64,000 nt of DNA from Candidatus Fermentithermobacillaceae bacterium (GTDB lineage Bacteria; Bacillota; Sulfobacillia; Fermentithermobacillales; DUSS01), in assembly GCA_014896535.1 (NCBI GenBank), contig JADBKE010000018.1:67501-131500 (forward strand), read 5' to 3'. This document shows, piece after piece, positions 36,175-45,193 of this stretch. A model generated the notes under the pieces. The model ran no database searches. It was not told where the DNA came from and saw only the letters and a program-made list of their open reading frames with translations. Positions within the stretch are counted from its first letter, which is position 1; each line of letters starts with the position of its first letter. The translations under genes were made by a program, and so were the position numbers.

Positions 36175-36657
36175 GTGAAACCGGTTCTTTCCCAAACCAT
36201 CGCCCTGCTGAGAACGGGAAACGTTCAGAAGGCCGAAGCTCTCCTCGAGGCCAGACTTTCTTCGGGGCGCAACGAGCCTGAGTTAATCAATGCTCTTGGC
36301 GTGGTCCGCGCCTTGAACGGACGTTACGACGAAGCCAGGGAACTGTTTGAGGCATCGTTGCTCACATCTCGCAATAAAGCCAAGGTCCTATGTAATCTGG
36401 GGAATCTGTGCCTCGTTAAGAACGATCCGCAAGGAGCGTTGCGATACTACGCTCAGGCGATGGAAGCGTCCTTCATGGCCCCGGAGCCCAGGTACAATGC
36501 GGCCAGGGCGTACCAAGAATTGGGCCAGTTTGAAAAGGCCCTCCAATCCATTCTCGACTACGACGACTGTCGAACATTCCAGCGACGCCTGGGGATGATA
36601 ACATTCCTCACCGTTCTGCTGGGGCTCGCATACGCTGCCGCGCTCATCCTGCGCTGA
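36175..36657 (+). CDS. TPR protein with a C-terminal membrane anchor
   Basis: A 160-residue protein with about three tetratricopeptide repeats (residues 5-130, for example INALGVVRALNGRYDEARELFEAS and CNLGNLCLVKNDPQGALRYYAQAM). It ends in a single hydrophobic helix MITFLTVLLGLAYAAALILR, so it looks tail-anchored with the repeats in the cytoplasm. The GTG at 36175 follows GGGGGGAAAACAG; the frame is open far upstream but without coding character. It is 21 bp before the beta-propeller gene, so the two may be coupled. Function unknown; a scaffold role is inference. Confidence 0.75.
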   Translation: MKPVLSQTIALLRTGNVQKAEALLEARLSSGRNEPELINALGVVRALNGRYDEARELFEASLLTSRNKAKVLCNLGNLCLVKNDPQGALRYYAQAMEASFMAPEPRYNAARAYQELGQFEKALQSILDYDDCRTFQRRLGMITFLTVLLGLAYAAALILR

Positions 36658-36678
36658 GGAAAGCGAGGGGTGATACTC

Positions 36679-37869
36679 ATGCCCCTGATGGTTTCCTGGA
36701 GCAGAACTGGGGCATCCAGCCCTCGCGGGCCCAAACGGCCACCCTCGCCGCCCGCTAAAACTACCAGCAGGTCGCGGTTCCTGCGTACCCGAATGCCCCT
36801 TATCCTGACCTGCCTGTTTCTCACGTTTGCGTTTTTCGCAGTGACCCTGCGTCTGCGCAGCCCCGGCGACGCACACCTGGAGGTCGCGTGGGAAATCCCG
36901 TTCGGTCGACCGCTGGCAGTAAGCGACGAAAAAATCCTCGTAGCTAACAACGGTGACCACGTCGCGGCGCGGTCGGTACGTATAGTTGACACCAGCACGG
37001 GTGCGGCGAGCACCTTGCCGGTCCCTGTTCCCGACCATGCCTCTCCTGCCGGTCCGGGGATCGCCTGGACCGAAGGAGAGATCCTGACCTTCATCGACAA
37101 AGACGGACAGCAAGCCACTGTTCCCGTCCCACCCGAGTCATCCCCCCTGACCGCTTTCGAAAGAGCCGGATCGACGTGGCTGGTCATCGGTCATCCCAAA
37201 CTTCACGGGGAAGAGAGCTGGTCGGGTGCCTGGACTCTGACCTGTCGGTCCATTCAAGGGCCGAGCTGGTCCATAAGTCTCCCCGGGATTCCCGTGCTGG
37301 CTAGAGCGGGCACCGCCGGGCTGCTGGTGGGAGTGACCGACCTCGCCGTTGGACCGACCTCCCGGGTGTACCTGCTCTCGCCCGACACCGGTCAGGTGCT
37401 GTGGCGCATGGAGCTCGGACCGGGCTTTTTCAGGGAAACGGAGTTCCTGCCTTCCGGGGAGATCCTCGTCTCATGGAGTCGGGGTGTGACGGTCCTGTCC
37501 TTCCGCGGTGAACACCTATGTATGTACCAGTCGAAAGGGACCGTAGTCTCGGCGGCTGCCGACGCCGGCCGGATCTATGTGATCGAAGCCAGAACGGAGG
37601 CCGACTCCCGTGCGCACCTCAAGGCCGTGTCGCGCGACGGCTGCACCGTCTGGCAAAGGCGGGTGAGTCTGCCCGGAGCGGTGAGGGTCAGAGGTCAAAC
37701 GGTGCTTTGTCACCAGATGCAAAAAGTCCGAGCATTCTCCGCACATTCCGGCGAAGAAATCTGGTATTATGAAACCGGGAAAGGGACTACCTGGCTTCTC
37801 GACTCCGGGGTCCTGTGGTGGGACGGCCAGATCCTCAAACTGCTCAAATACCGGCCAGGGCCGGACTGA
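36679..37869 (+). CDS. Membrane-anchored PQQ-like beta-propeller protein
   Basis: A 396-residue protein with a Pro/Arg-rich cytoplasmic head of about 40 residues, one membrane segment (LILTCLFLTFAFFAVTLRL, about 43-61) and an extracytoplasmic region of repeated beta-blade-like units such as RVYLLSPDTGQVLWRMELG and VRAFSAHSGEEIWYYETG. These recall PQQ-repeat propellers (as in BamB-like or quinoprotein domains) but cofactor residues cannot be assigned. The ATG at 36679 follows GAGGGGTGA. It belongs to a run of envelope genes from 36.2 to 39.0 kb; function unknown. Confidence 0.68.
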   Translation: MPLMVSWSRTGASSPRGPKRPPSPPAKTTSRSRFLRTRMPLILTCLFLTFAFFAVTLRLRSPGDAHLEVAWEIPFGRPLAVSDEKILVANNGDHVAARSVRIVDTSTGAASTLPVPVPDHASPAGPGIAWTEGEILTFIDKDGQQATVPVPPESSPLTAFERAGSTWLVIGHPKLHGEESWSGAWTLTCRSIQGPSWSISLPGIPVLARAGTAGLLVGVTDLAVGPTSRVYLLSPDTGQVLWRMELGPGFFRETEFLPSGEILVSWSRGVTVLSFRGEHLCMYQSKGTVVSAAADAGRIYVIEARTEADSRAHLKAVSRDGCTVWQRRVSLPGAVRVRGQTVLCHQMQKVRAFSAHSGEEIWYYETGKGTTWLLDSGVLWWDGQILKLLKYRPGPD

Positions 37870-37917
37870 GCATTCGCGATGGGAGAGTACCTGCACTGCC
37901 GAAGGGGGACCAATCCC

Positions 37918-38256
37918 ATGGTGCGCCTTCTCATACGTAACTGGCCGAGAGCGGTCATCGTCGGTGGTGTAGCTTTCGTTTCCCAGGCCGTCCTGAGGCC
38001 ACTGGAGCCGTTTCCCTGGTTTATCCTTACGTTTCTTTTGGTCTACTTGGCCGACACCCTGGTGCTGACCTTGTCTGACAGAGACTTTGCCCTCTACGTC
38101 GAGGATCTGCTTTCCGGGGCGATTCTCGTCACCGTCGCAGCCGCCCTGGGCTTTGTTCTCGACGCGTTGTTAACGATGTATACATCAAGGCACGCTGCAC
38201 CGGCCGTTCCGGCCCTCGTGCTCATGCTCACGTACAACATGGTGCGGAAAAATTAG
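37918..38256 (+). CDS. Small integral membrane protein, unknown
   Basis: A 112-residue protein with three to four hydrophobic helices (about 8-28, 32-50, 62-90 and 95-108). No motif was recognised. The ATG at 37918 lies 8 nt after GGGGGA; a longer in-frame start at 37879 adds a Cys-containing head without a ribosome site. It lies between the propeller gene (48 bp) and the CvpA-like gene (39 bp), in the same direction, and is probably in one operon with them. Confidence 0.65.
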   Translation: MVRLLIRNWPRAVIVGGVAFVSQAVLRPLEPFPWFILTFLLVYLADTLVLTLSDRDFALYVEDLLSGAILVTVAAALGFVLDALLTMYTSRHAAPAVPALVLMLTYNMVRKN

Positions 38257-38295
38257 CCTGAGAACGGCAGGCAGAAGAACAGGGGGTGAATAACG

Positions 38296-39000
38296 TTGAC
38301 AAACTGGCTCGACACATTGTTCGCCCTGATACTCGTGGAAGCAGTGGTCCGAGGCTTGGTGAAGGGATTCTGGGTAACCCTGCTCTCATTTGCGGGAACC
38401 TTAGCCGGACTCATCGGAGCTTACTGTCTCACCGGCCCCGTCGTACGGTTCCTTGAGAGTCACTGGCAGGTCGTTTCCAACATCGAACGAACGGTCTTCG
38501 GGTCGCTGGCAGCGCTTCCCGCACTTAATCAGCCCTTCGGGCCAGCGACCGTTACCAGCATCTCAGATTTCGTTGGCAAGTATCCCGCACTCAGGCCGCT
38601 GGCAGCGGCAGCAGAACGAGCGCTTACGGATATCCTGGCAGGGAGGCAGGTCGCCACCGCCGGCGAAGCCATGGCGGTCCTCTTCGCGGCGCTGCTCGTC
38701 CGCACCATCGTGTTTATGGTCCTCGCGGGCGTAATACGCCTCGCGGCTGTGCTCCTGGCGAGGGGACTCGAACTTGCGACGGGCGGATCGATACCTTTGA
38801 GGCTCCTGGGCGGAGCCCTCGATGGTGCCGTGAGAGCGCTGTGGCTAGCCATACTGGTAGGGGGTGTGGTATATCCAATTGCCGTTACGGGTCAGATATC
38901 CTTTCTCCGAGATGCGCTTGCTTCTTCCCGTATTACCCCGTATCTCCTCGGGATATACCGGGTTGTGGCCAGGGTAGCCTTCGGGTGGGTTCGGCCCTAA
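38296..39000 (+). CDS. CvpA-like integral membrane protein
   Basis: A 234-residue membrane protein with four predicted helices. The N-terminus WLDTLFALILVEAVVRGLVKGFWVTLLSFAGTLAG resembles CvpA/colicin-V-production family proteins (membrane helix, short Arg-Gly-x-x-Lys-Gly turn, second helix). Two further helix pairs follow after a loop at about 60-130. The TTG at 38296 follows GGGGGTGA. CvpA-like genes are often near the origin in Bacillota, but the role is not established. Confidence 0.7.
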   Translation: MTNWLDTLFALILVEAVVRGLVKGFWVTLLSFAGTLAGLIGAYCLTGPVVRFLESHWQVVSNIERTVFGSLAALPALNQPFGPATVTSISDFVGKYPALRPLAAAAERALTDILAGRQVATAGEAMAVLFAALLVRTIVFMVLAGVIRLAAVLLARGLELATGGSIPLRLLGGALDGAVRALWLAILVGGVVYPIAVTGQISFLRDALASSRITPYLLGIYRVVARVAFGWVRP

Positions 39001-39036
39001 GGTTCGGAGACTTCATGGCTGGGGAGGCTTTCTCGC

Positions 39037-39249
39037 ATGCTTCTCGATCCGCCGCTTCGCCCGGGTGATGTCGTGGTGTTGAAAAAGTCGCACCCATGCG
39101 GTTCACGCGAGTGGACCGTGCTCATGGCTGGGGCGGACGTACGGCTACGCTGTAACGGATGCGGTCGGGTGCTCCTCATGGACCGGGTGAAATTCTCCTC
39201 GAAGTTTAAGAAGAGGCTTATAGCTTCAAACGGCGCTGGTCAAAACTAG
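39037..39249 (+). CDS. yyzM: DUF951 (YyzM-like) protein
   Basis: A 70-residue protein of the DUF951 family: RPGDVVVLKKSHPCGSREWTVLMAGADVRLRCNGCGR, with a CxxC and a preceding Cys, then LLMDRVKFSSKFKKRL. The family member yyzM sits between spo0J and rpsF in B. subtilis, so synteny is kept. The usual next gene, ychF, is missing; an efflux and two-component cassette lies in its place. Nucleic-acid binding is likely from the small basic fold, but that is inference. Confidence 0.85.
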   Translation: MLLDPPLRPGDVVVLKKSHPCGSREWTVLMAGADVRLRCNGCGRVLLMDRVKFSSKFKKRLIASNGAGQN

Positions 39250-39477
39250 GTACGAAACCGGGCGGTCGGCGCCGTTCCACAGTTTTTACACAACTTTTCC
39301 ACCTGCACCCCGCAGAATCGGGATAAACTAGCCCCGACGAAACCAACTCCCTGACACCGTGCTTTTTTCCGAAGCTATTGGCCGGATACCGGAGAAGGTG
39401 AACGGGAAAGAGAATGCTCAAGATGCCAGGCAAGACCGAACGCCGAGGCTCCTGAGATTCAGGTGAGGTGGATTACC
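39250..39477. promoter_or_regulatory. Intergenic region with a phased triplet of DnaA-box-like sites
   Basis: Three direct-repeat DnaA-box-like 9-mers lie at 11-bp steps: CGTTCCACA (39273-39281), TTTTACACA (39284-39292, full match to TTWTNCACA) and TTTTCCACC (39295-39303, one mismatch). No gene is seen in the 228 bp. It precedes the membrane-fusion protein gene. Confidence 0.5.
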
Positions 39478-41184
39478 GTGAACCTGGACAAGGCACGCGA
39501 CAGCAAGCCGACCTTAGGCCAAAGAATCAGGGGATTGTTTTCCCACCGCACCCGGGCCATGTGGGTTGCGCTGCTCCTGATTCTCGCCGGAATAGGCCTG
39601 TGGGGATTTCTGGCCTGGAGGAGCCGCATGACGGCTGGCAACCAGGACCAGACACTCCGACTCGTTCGAGTCACCCGCGGGCCGATTGAGGTGACCGTCA
39701 GCGGGACGGGAACTGTGAGGCCGGCGCGGCGCTGGGAACTCAGCACGCGGGCGGCTGCGGAAGTCAAGCGCGTCCTGGTAGAAACGGGCCAGGCGGTAAA
39801 AGCGGGACAGGTACTCGTTGAATTGGACTCAGATGATGCCTCTCTCAAGGTACAGGATGCGGAACTACAGTTAGAACAAGCTCGAGCCACCCTTTCCGAC
39901 CTCGAAAAAGACCTCGCCTCGCTGATTTTAACCAGCGACACCGAGGGCGCTCTGACGGGGCTGTCGGTGAAAGAAGGCCAGTCCGTACCCGAAAACTACC
40001 TGGTCGGGACCATCACCAGCACCAAGATGGAAGTCAGGGCCTACTTTAACGCCAGCCAGGTGAAAAACATCCAAATCGGCCAGGAAGCCCGCGTTTTCTT
40101 CCCGAGTCTGTTGTGCAGCGTAACCGGTGTGGTGAAACACGTAAGCGAAACGGGTAGGGCCGACCAGAGGGGAGCCGTCCTGTACCCGGTCACCATAGAG
40201 ATACAGAACGAGGGTGCTCTCACGCCTGGCATGGTTGCCACGGTGGAGGTGAACACCCCTGCCGGCGTCATGCAGGCGCCCGAGAATACGAACGAAACCT
40301 CGTACGTCGTCAGAGAGCTCCGGACCAAAGTAAGCGGCACGGTCAAGAGGATTCTCGTAGCCGAAGGTGACTATGTGAAACCCGGCGAGGTTCTTCTGGA
40401 ACTGGAAAACGAAGGGTTAAAAAGGCAGGTCGAGACTCAGAGGCTGAAGGTAAAGCAGGCGGAGATGCAGCTTTCCTCAGCACAGGACGAGCTCGCGTCC
40501 CGGACCGTAACCGCGCCTGCGGATGCCACGGTACTGGACGTTAAAGTGCGTGAGGGAGACCGCGTGGGCGCCGGAACGGTCGTGGCCGTGCTCGGGGACC
40601 TAACCTCTATGGAGATAACGGTTCCGGTGGACGAGATCGACGCCGGAAAAGTCAGCGTAGGGCAGCAAGCTACCATAACCTGCGACGCCCTGCCGGGTAA
40701 GGAATTCCAGGGCAGGGTATCCGCCATCAGTCTCGAGGGCAAGCCGTCGGGCGGTGTCGCGACCTTCGACGCCAAAGTGACCGTTGAAGGTCAGACCGGA
40801 CTTCTGTCGGGAATGACCTGCGACGTGCGCATCACCACCGCCTCCAAGGATGACGCTCTCCTTCTGCCGGTCGAGGCACTCGAACCCCGGGGAAACGAAT
40901 ACGTTGTGTGGGTGGTCTCAAACGTGCCCGCAGCCACCGAGGGTCAATGGCAATCGAGGCGAAGCCGTACCCCCGGTGCCGATAGGAGCATCCTATCCCA
41001 GGCGAGACCCGTTACAGTACAAGTAGGGCTCATGAATTCGACCCACGCGGAAATCCTGACCGGACTGAAAGAGGGTGACTTAGTCGTGGTGTTCGTCCAG
41101 AACACAGCACAGTCGGGTGGGATGGGTCAGTGGTTTCGCCCACGGGTCACCAACCCGGGCGTGACAAGAATGATCCCGAGGTAG
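39478..41184 (+). CDS. Membrane-fusion (HlyD/MacA/YknX-like) protein with a duplicated adaptor cassette
   Basis: A 568-residue adaptor for an ABC exporter. One N-terminal membrane helix lies at about 29-48. Two consecutive adaptor cassettes follow, each with a lipoyl-like motif (VLVETGQAVKAGQVLVELDS near residue 90, ILVAEGDYVKPGEVLLELEN near residue 297), a helical hairpin and beta-barrel parts (LTPGMVATVEV and LLSGMTCDVRIT). The second cassette has the longer hairpin. Such internal doubling is unusual for a single chain. The GTG at 39478 follows GAGGTGG. It is followed by the ATPase gene after 12 bp. Confidence 0.85.
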   Translation: MNLDKARDSKPTLGQRIRGLFSHRTRAMWVALLLILAGIGLWGFLAWRSRMTAGNQDQTLRLVRVTRGPIEVTVSGTGTVRPARRWELSTRAAAEVKRVLVETGQAVKAGQVLVELDSDDASLKVQDAELQLEQARATLSDLEKDLASLILTSDTEGALTGLSVKEGQSVPENYLVGTITSTKMEVRAYFNASQVKNIQIGQEARVFFPSLLCSVTGVVKHVSETGRADQRGAVLYPVTIEIQNEGALTPGMVATVEVNTPAGVMQAPENTNETSYVVRELRTKVSGTVKRILVAEGDYVKPGEVLLELENEGLKRQVETQRLKVKQAEMQLSSAQDELASRTVTAPADATVLDVKVREGDRVGAGTVVAVLGDLTSMEITVPVDEIDAGKVSVGQQATITCDALPGKEFQGRVSAISLEGKPSGGVATFDAKVTVEGQTGLLSGMTCDVRITTASKDDALLLPVEALEPRGNEYVVWVVSNVPAATEGQWQSRRSRTPGADRSILSQARPVTVQVGLMNSTHAEILTGLKEGDLVVVFVQNTAQSGGMGQWFRPRVTNPGVTRMIPR

Positions 41185-41196
41185 GGGGACACAATC

Positions 41197-41871
41197 GTGA
41201 TCAAGGTCGAGGACCTCCGAAAAACCTATCGGGCTGGACTCGTAGAAGTGCATGCCCTCAGAGGCGTAAGCTTCGAAATAGATAGAGGCGAATACGTCGC
41301 AGTAGTCGGGCCGTCAGGGTCTGGCAAGTCCACGCTGATGCACCTCCTGGGTTGCCTCGACGTCCCGACCGCGGGGCGGTACATCTTTGACGGCGTCGAA
41401 GTGTCCGCTCTCCGTGAAGACGAACTGGCCAAGGTGAGGAACCGCAAGATAGGCTTCGTCTTTCAGAGCTTTCACCTGCTTCCGCGGCTGACCGCTCTCG
41501 AAAACGTGGAGCTTCCTCTCGTGTACAGAGGAGTCGACACAGCTACGAGAAGGGAGCGGGCGCGCAGAGCCCTGGAAATGGTCGGCCTGGGCGCGCGCGT
41601 TCAGCACTACCCGAACGAGCTTTCCGGGGGAGAACAACAAAGGGTCGCGATCGCCCGGGCTATGGTGGGAGAACCGGTGTTGCTACTGGCAGACGAACCT
41701 ACGGGTAATCTCGACAGCCGCACCGGTGCGGAGGTCCTTGACCTGTTCCAGCGCATCAACGACGCGGGCTGTACCGTCATCATGGTAACTCACGATCTGA
41801 ATGCTGCCTCGAGGGCGAAAAGGATCCTCAGGATCCGCGACGGGCTCCTCGAGGGGGACGAAAGGGTGTAG
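41197..41871 (+). CDS. MacB/LolD-type ABC transporter ATPase
   Basis: A 224-residue ATPase with Walker A GPSGSGKST, Q-loop FVFQSFHLLPRLTALENVELPL, signature LSGGEQQRVAIARAM, Walker B LLLADEPTGNLDSRTG and the switch His in MVTHD. It belongs to the type VII (MacB/FtsE/LolD) family that drives mechanotransmission rather than classical transport. The GTG lies after GGGGGA. It is 12 bp after the adaptor and 5 bp before the permease. Confidence 0.95.
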   Translation: MIKVEDLRKTYRAGLVEVHALRGVSFEIDRGEYVAVVGPSGSGKSTLMHLLGCLDVPTAGRYIFDGVEVSALREDELAKVRNRKIGFVFQSFHLLPRLTALENVELPLVYRGVDTATRRERARRALEMVGLGARVQHYPNELSGGEQQRVAIARAMVGEPVLLLADEPTGNLDSRTGAEVLDLFQRINDAGCTVIMVTHDLNAASRAKRILRIRDGLLEGDERV

Positions 41872-41876
41872 TTGCG

Positions 41877-43049
41877 GTGGACTTCGCTACCAGTCTTAAG
41901 ATTGGGCTAAAAGCCATCCTGTCCAACAGACTCCGGTCCGGGCTCACGATCCTCGGAGTGGTTATAGGCGTGGCGGCTGTCATCGGCGTAGTAGCGGTAG
42001 CCCAGGGTAGCCAGCGTCAGGTCACGAGCCAGATCGAGTCGCTGGGCACATACCTGCTGACGGTATCTATACGCGGTCGGGGAGCTGACAGGGTTCTGAC
42101 CTGTGATGAGGTGATGGAGTTGACCGGGGGCATCGACGGCGTTGCCGGGGTGTCTCCGGTTGTCACGGGGTCAGCGACGGCCAAATACGGAACCCGCAAG
42201 TATGAGTGCACCCTCCTGGGGGTAAATGAGCAATACGCGACCGTAAGAGATTTGCGACTCCAGACAGGGCGTTTTCTCACCCAGTTAGATGTCAGCACCA
42301 GGCAGAAAGTGGCCCTTTTGGGGCAGAACGTTGTGACGGAGCTCTTCGGCCTGTCGGACCCAGTTGGCAAGGAAGTAAAGCTCAACGGCCAGACCTTTGC
42401 CGTGATCGGCGTCCTGGCCCCCAGAGGAGGTGGGCCGGCCGGAACCGAAGATGACCAGGTCCTCATCCCCGTCACGTCCGCCGAAAGGCTGATCGGAAGG
42501 CGAGGTGTCAGCACCTTCTACGTCAAGGGCCGGGATAAGGAATCCGTGGGGCAAATCTCCGCCGCGATTTCGGACCGGCTTTACCGGCGTTTTCGTGACG
42601 AGGAAGCCTACAGAATCTTTGACCAGACGCAGATGCTCGAGACGATCACCAACATAAGCCAGACCCTCACGCTGATGCTGGCGAGCATAGCCTTTATCTC
42701 GCTCCTGGTTGGTGGTATAGGGATAATGAACATAATGCTGGTGTCGGTCGTAGAACGTACTAGAGAGATAGGCCTGCGGAAGGCGGTTGGAGCAACCCGG
42801 CGCGACGTTATGAGGCAGTTCCTGATCGAGTCGGCGCTGCTGAGCGGTATCGGAGGAGTTGTGGGAATAATCACCGGGGCGACTTTGGCCAGGGGAATTG
42901 CATCCGCCATCAAAGTTCCGGCGGTATTCCCATGGGCCGGCGCCGGTATCGCGATTGCGCTTGCGCTGGCTGTTGGGATAGGTTTCGGAATCTACCCGGC
43001 CAGCAGAGCTGCTAACCTGGAACCCATTGAAGCCCTCCGTACGGAGTGA
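41877..43049 (+). CDS. MacB/FtsX-type ABC permease
   Basis: A 390-residue permease with the family topology: one helix near the start (LRSGLTILGVVIGVAAVIGVVAVAQG), a large extracytoplasmic domain at about 45-260, and three helices at the end with the motif GIMNIMLVSVVERTREIGLRKAVGA. It forms a dimer that uses the adjacent ATPase and adaptor. Likely cargo classes for this family are antibiotics, peptides or lipids; the actual cargo is unknown. Confidence 0.94.
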   Translation: MDFATSLKIGLKAILSNRLRSGLTILGVVIGVAAVIGVVAVAQGSQRQVTSQIESLGTYLLTVSIRGRGADRVLTCDEVMELTGGIDGVAGVSPVVTGSATAKYGTRKYECTLLGVNEQYATVRDLRLQTGRFLTQLDVSTRQKVALLGQNVVTELFGLSDPVGKEVKLNGQTFAVIGVLAPRGGGPAGTEDDQVLIPVTSAERLIGRRGVSTFYVKGRDKESVGQISAAISDRLYRRFRDEEAYRIFDQTQMLETITNISQTLTLMLASIAFISLLVGGIGIMNIMLVSVVERTREIGLRKAVGATRRDVMRQFLIESALLSGIGGVVGIITGATLARGIASAIKVPAVFPWAGAGIAIALALAVGIGFGIYPASRAANLEPIEALRTE

Positions 43050-43100
43050 CGGGGCTGCGAAGTAGGATCGTGGTACTGGGAGGCAGAGAGTGACTCCAAC

Positions 43101-43775
43101 GTGACAAAGACCATCTTTGTAGTGGAAGACGACCGGAACGTCAGGTACCTCATCCAGCAGTACCTGGTAAAGGCCGGCTTTAACGTTGAGACCTTTCCCT
43201 CAGTTGAGGAACTGAAGAAGAGACTCAACGCAGGCTATCCTCACATGTTCATCGTAGATATCATGTTGCCGGGACAAGACGGACTGGACTTTTGCAGGGA
43301 GCTGAGGAAAGCGTCGGCCGTTCCGGTGATTTTCGTCTCAGCCCGAGGGGACGAAACCGACCGCATAATCGGACTGGAGCTGGGCGCCGACGACTATCTC
43401 GCCAAGCCCTTCAGTCCCAGGGAACTCGTGGCGAGAGTACGCGCAGTCTTCAGACGTGTTGACGCTGTGCAGCGCTCGAACGAGCTTTGCGTCGGTGACG
43501 TCCGCCTGCTAGTAGATGAGCACCGGGTCCTGGTTGGTACCAGGGAGGTTGACCTCACTCCAAAAGAGTACGACCTTTTACACATGTTGATGAAAAAACC
43601 CAACCGCGCTTACACCCGCCAGGAGCTCCTCGACGGGATCTGGGGTATTGACCACGTGGCAGACCTAAGGGCAGTAGACGACCTTGTAAAACGGCTCAGA
43701 CGAAAGCTGGCGGAGGCCGGTGCAACCGTAAAGATCGTGACGGTCTGGGGGGTTGGCTACAGGCTGGAGCCATGA
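43101..43775 (+). CDS. OmpR/PhoB family response regulator
   Basis: A 224-residue regulator. The receiver domain (1-118) has the acidic pocket VVEDDRN, the phospho-acceptor Asp in FIVDIMLPGQDG, and Lys in DDYLAKPFSPRELVARV. The winged-helix domain (125-224) ends ATVKIVTVWGVGYRLEP. The GTG start lies 51 bp after the permease stop. The stop overlaps the histidine-kinase start (ATGA), so the two are coupled. The nearest plausible target is the upstream efflux operon. Confidence 0.95.
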   Translation: MTKTIFVVEDDRNVRYLIQQYLVKAGFNVETFPSVEELKKRLNAGYPHMFIVDIMLPGQDGLDFCRELRKASAVPVIFVSARGDETDRIIGLELGADDYLAKPFSPRELVARVRAVFRRVDAVQRSNELCVGDVRLLVDEHRVLVGTREVDLTPKEYDLLHMLMKKPNRAYTRQELLDGIWGIDHVADLRAVDDLVKRLRRKLAEAGATVKIVTVWGVGYRLEP

Positions 43776-45193
43776 GATTCCGCAGCATCTCTACGAGAAT
43801 ATTCGTTTGTTACCTGCTGGCCATATGCCTCAGCACTCTCGTGGCCGGAGCATCTTTCTACTCCCTGGTCAGGCGTTATATCGAACGAGAAGCCGGATTG
43901 GCCCTTGCCAGGGAAGCCGCGCTCTTTGCCCAATCCCTGGCAAGAGGCTCGCGGAGGGAGTACTGGCCGACGCGGGAGGTTTTCTTCCCGATGATATTCC
44001 TTTTTGGTGGCCGGCCCATTGAAAGCCACTACGTGGTGACAGACAACCATGGTTCGGTGTTGTCGGCTACTTCGCCTGAGGACTTCCCGATCGGTAGCCG
44101 GTTGGACGACCTATTGCCTACGGGCCCCGGGTCCGACCAGCTGGGTGACAGGCCCATCACAAGATACGGCAGAGACATCGTCGCCGGTCTCGCCGCAATC
44201 CCCGGTTCTCCGGAATCGCCCGGCATGGTGGTTGTCTATACGAAGCGAAGCGTTCTTCGGGCGCTGAACATGGTGTTCGCGAAGTACGTTGTCCAGGGCT
44301 TCGGAATCGGGGCGCTGGTAGCGGCCGGATTTACGGTCTACCTCACTTCCCGCATCGTCCATCCTCTGTCCGTACTCAGGGATAAAGTAAGAGAACTGGC
44401 CCACCTCAATTTCGACGTCGCGGTTGACCTGCGGCGTAACGACGAAATCGGAGAGCTGGCCATGGCTTTCGATGATATGGCGAAGAGGCTCTCCGAGCAC
44501 GAGGAAGCTATGCGGAGGTTCCTTCATAACACTTCTCATGAATTGAAAACGCCTCTCATGAGTATCCGGGGATATGCCGAGGGCATCAAGGACGGCGTAT
44601 TCGAAGGAGACGAAGTAGCTTTTGCGCTGGATGTCATTACGTCGGAGTGCAAAAGGCTCGAGACGCAGGTGGACCAGCTTCTCTACCTGGGACGGTTGGA
44701 GAGCCCGTCCGAGCGATATGAATTCGTTCCACTGACATTGAAGGACGTGGTGGAGGCAATCGTCACCAGCCTCAAGGGGTGGACGGAAAAGCAGGGCGTA
44801 GCGGTGGAGCTTTCCATCCCCCCCAACCTGACCGTCGTGGCGGACAGGGACAAGCTCGGCTGTCTTCTCAGGAACCTTCTGAGCAACGCTGTCAGACACG
44901 CAACCAAGCGCATTCTGGTCTCTGCCACAGATAACACCACGGAAGGTTTTACCGAAATCGAAGTAAGAGACGACGGCCCCGGATTCAGGCCGGAGGATCT
45001 GCCCAATGTCTTCAAGCCTTTTTATCGGGGTCGGGACGGCGAAGCCGGACTTGGCCTTGCCATTGTAAAAGCCATAGCCGAAGCTCACGGGGGTTGGGCA
45101 GTAGCCGAAAATGCCGCAGAAGGCGGCGCGATCGTCCGCATCGGCCTGTCCCGAAACCCGGGTATGCGACCAGCGGCAAACCGCTTCGCATGA
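43772..45193 (+). CDS. Sensor histidine kinase
   Basis: A 473-residue membrane kinase. Helix 1 lies at about 10-30, the extracytoplasmic sensor at 31-163, helix 2 at 166-188 and HAMP at 190-240. The phospho-acceptor His is in FLHNTSHELKTPLMSIRGYAEG. N-box LRNLLSNAVRHA, G1 VRDDGPGF and G2 GEAGLGLAIVKAIAEAHGG are complete. It forms a two-component system with the preceding regulator and probably senses the stress handled by the ABC exporter, as in BceRS-like or PhoR-like modules; the signal is unknown. Confidence 0.95.
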   Translation: MRFRSISTRIFVCYLLAICLSTLVAGASFYSLVRRYIEREAGLALAREAALFAQSLARGSRREYWPTREVFFPMIFLFGGRPIESHYVVTDNHGSVLSATSPEDFPIGSRLDDLLPTGPGSDQLGDRPITRYGRDIVAGLAAIPGSPESPGMVVVYTKRSVLRALNMVFAKYVVQGFGIGALVAAGFTVYLTSRIVHPLSVLRDKVRELAHLNFDVAVDLRRNDEIGELAMAFDDMAKRLSEHEEAMRRFLHNTSHELKTPLMSIRGYAEGIKDGVFEGDEVAFALDVITSECKRLETQVDQLLYLGRLESPSERYEFVPLTLKDVVEAIVTSLKGWTEKQGVAVELSIPPNLTVVADRDKLGCLLRNLLSNAVRHATKRILVSATDNTTEGFTEIEVRDDGPGFRPEDLPNVFKPFYRGRDGEAGLGLAIVKAIAEAHGGWAVAENAAEGGAIVRIGLSRNPGMRPAANRFA

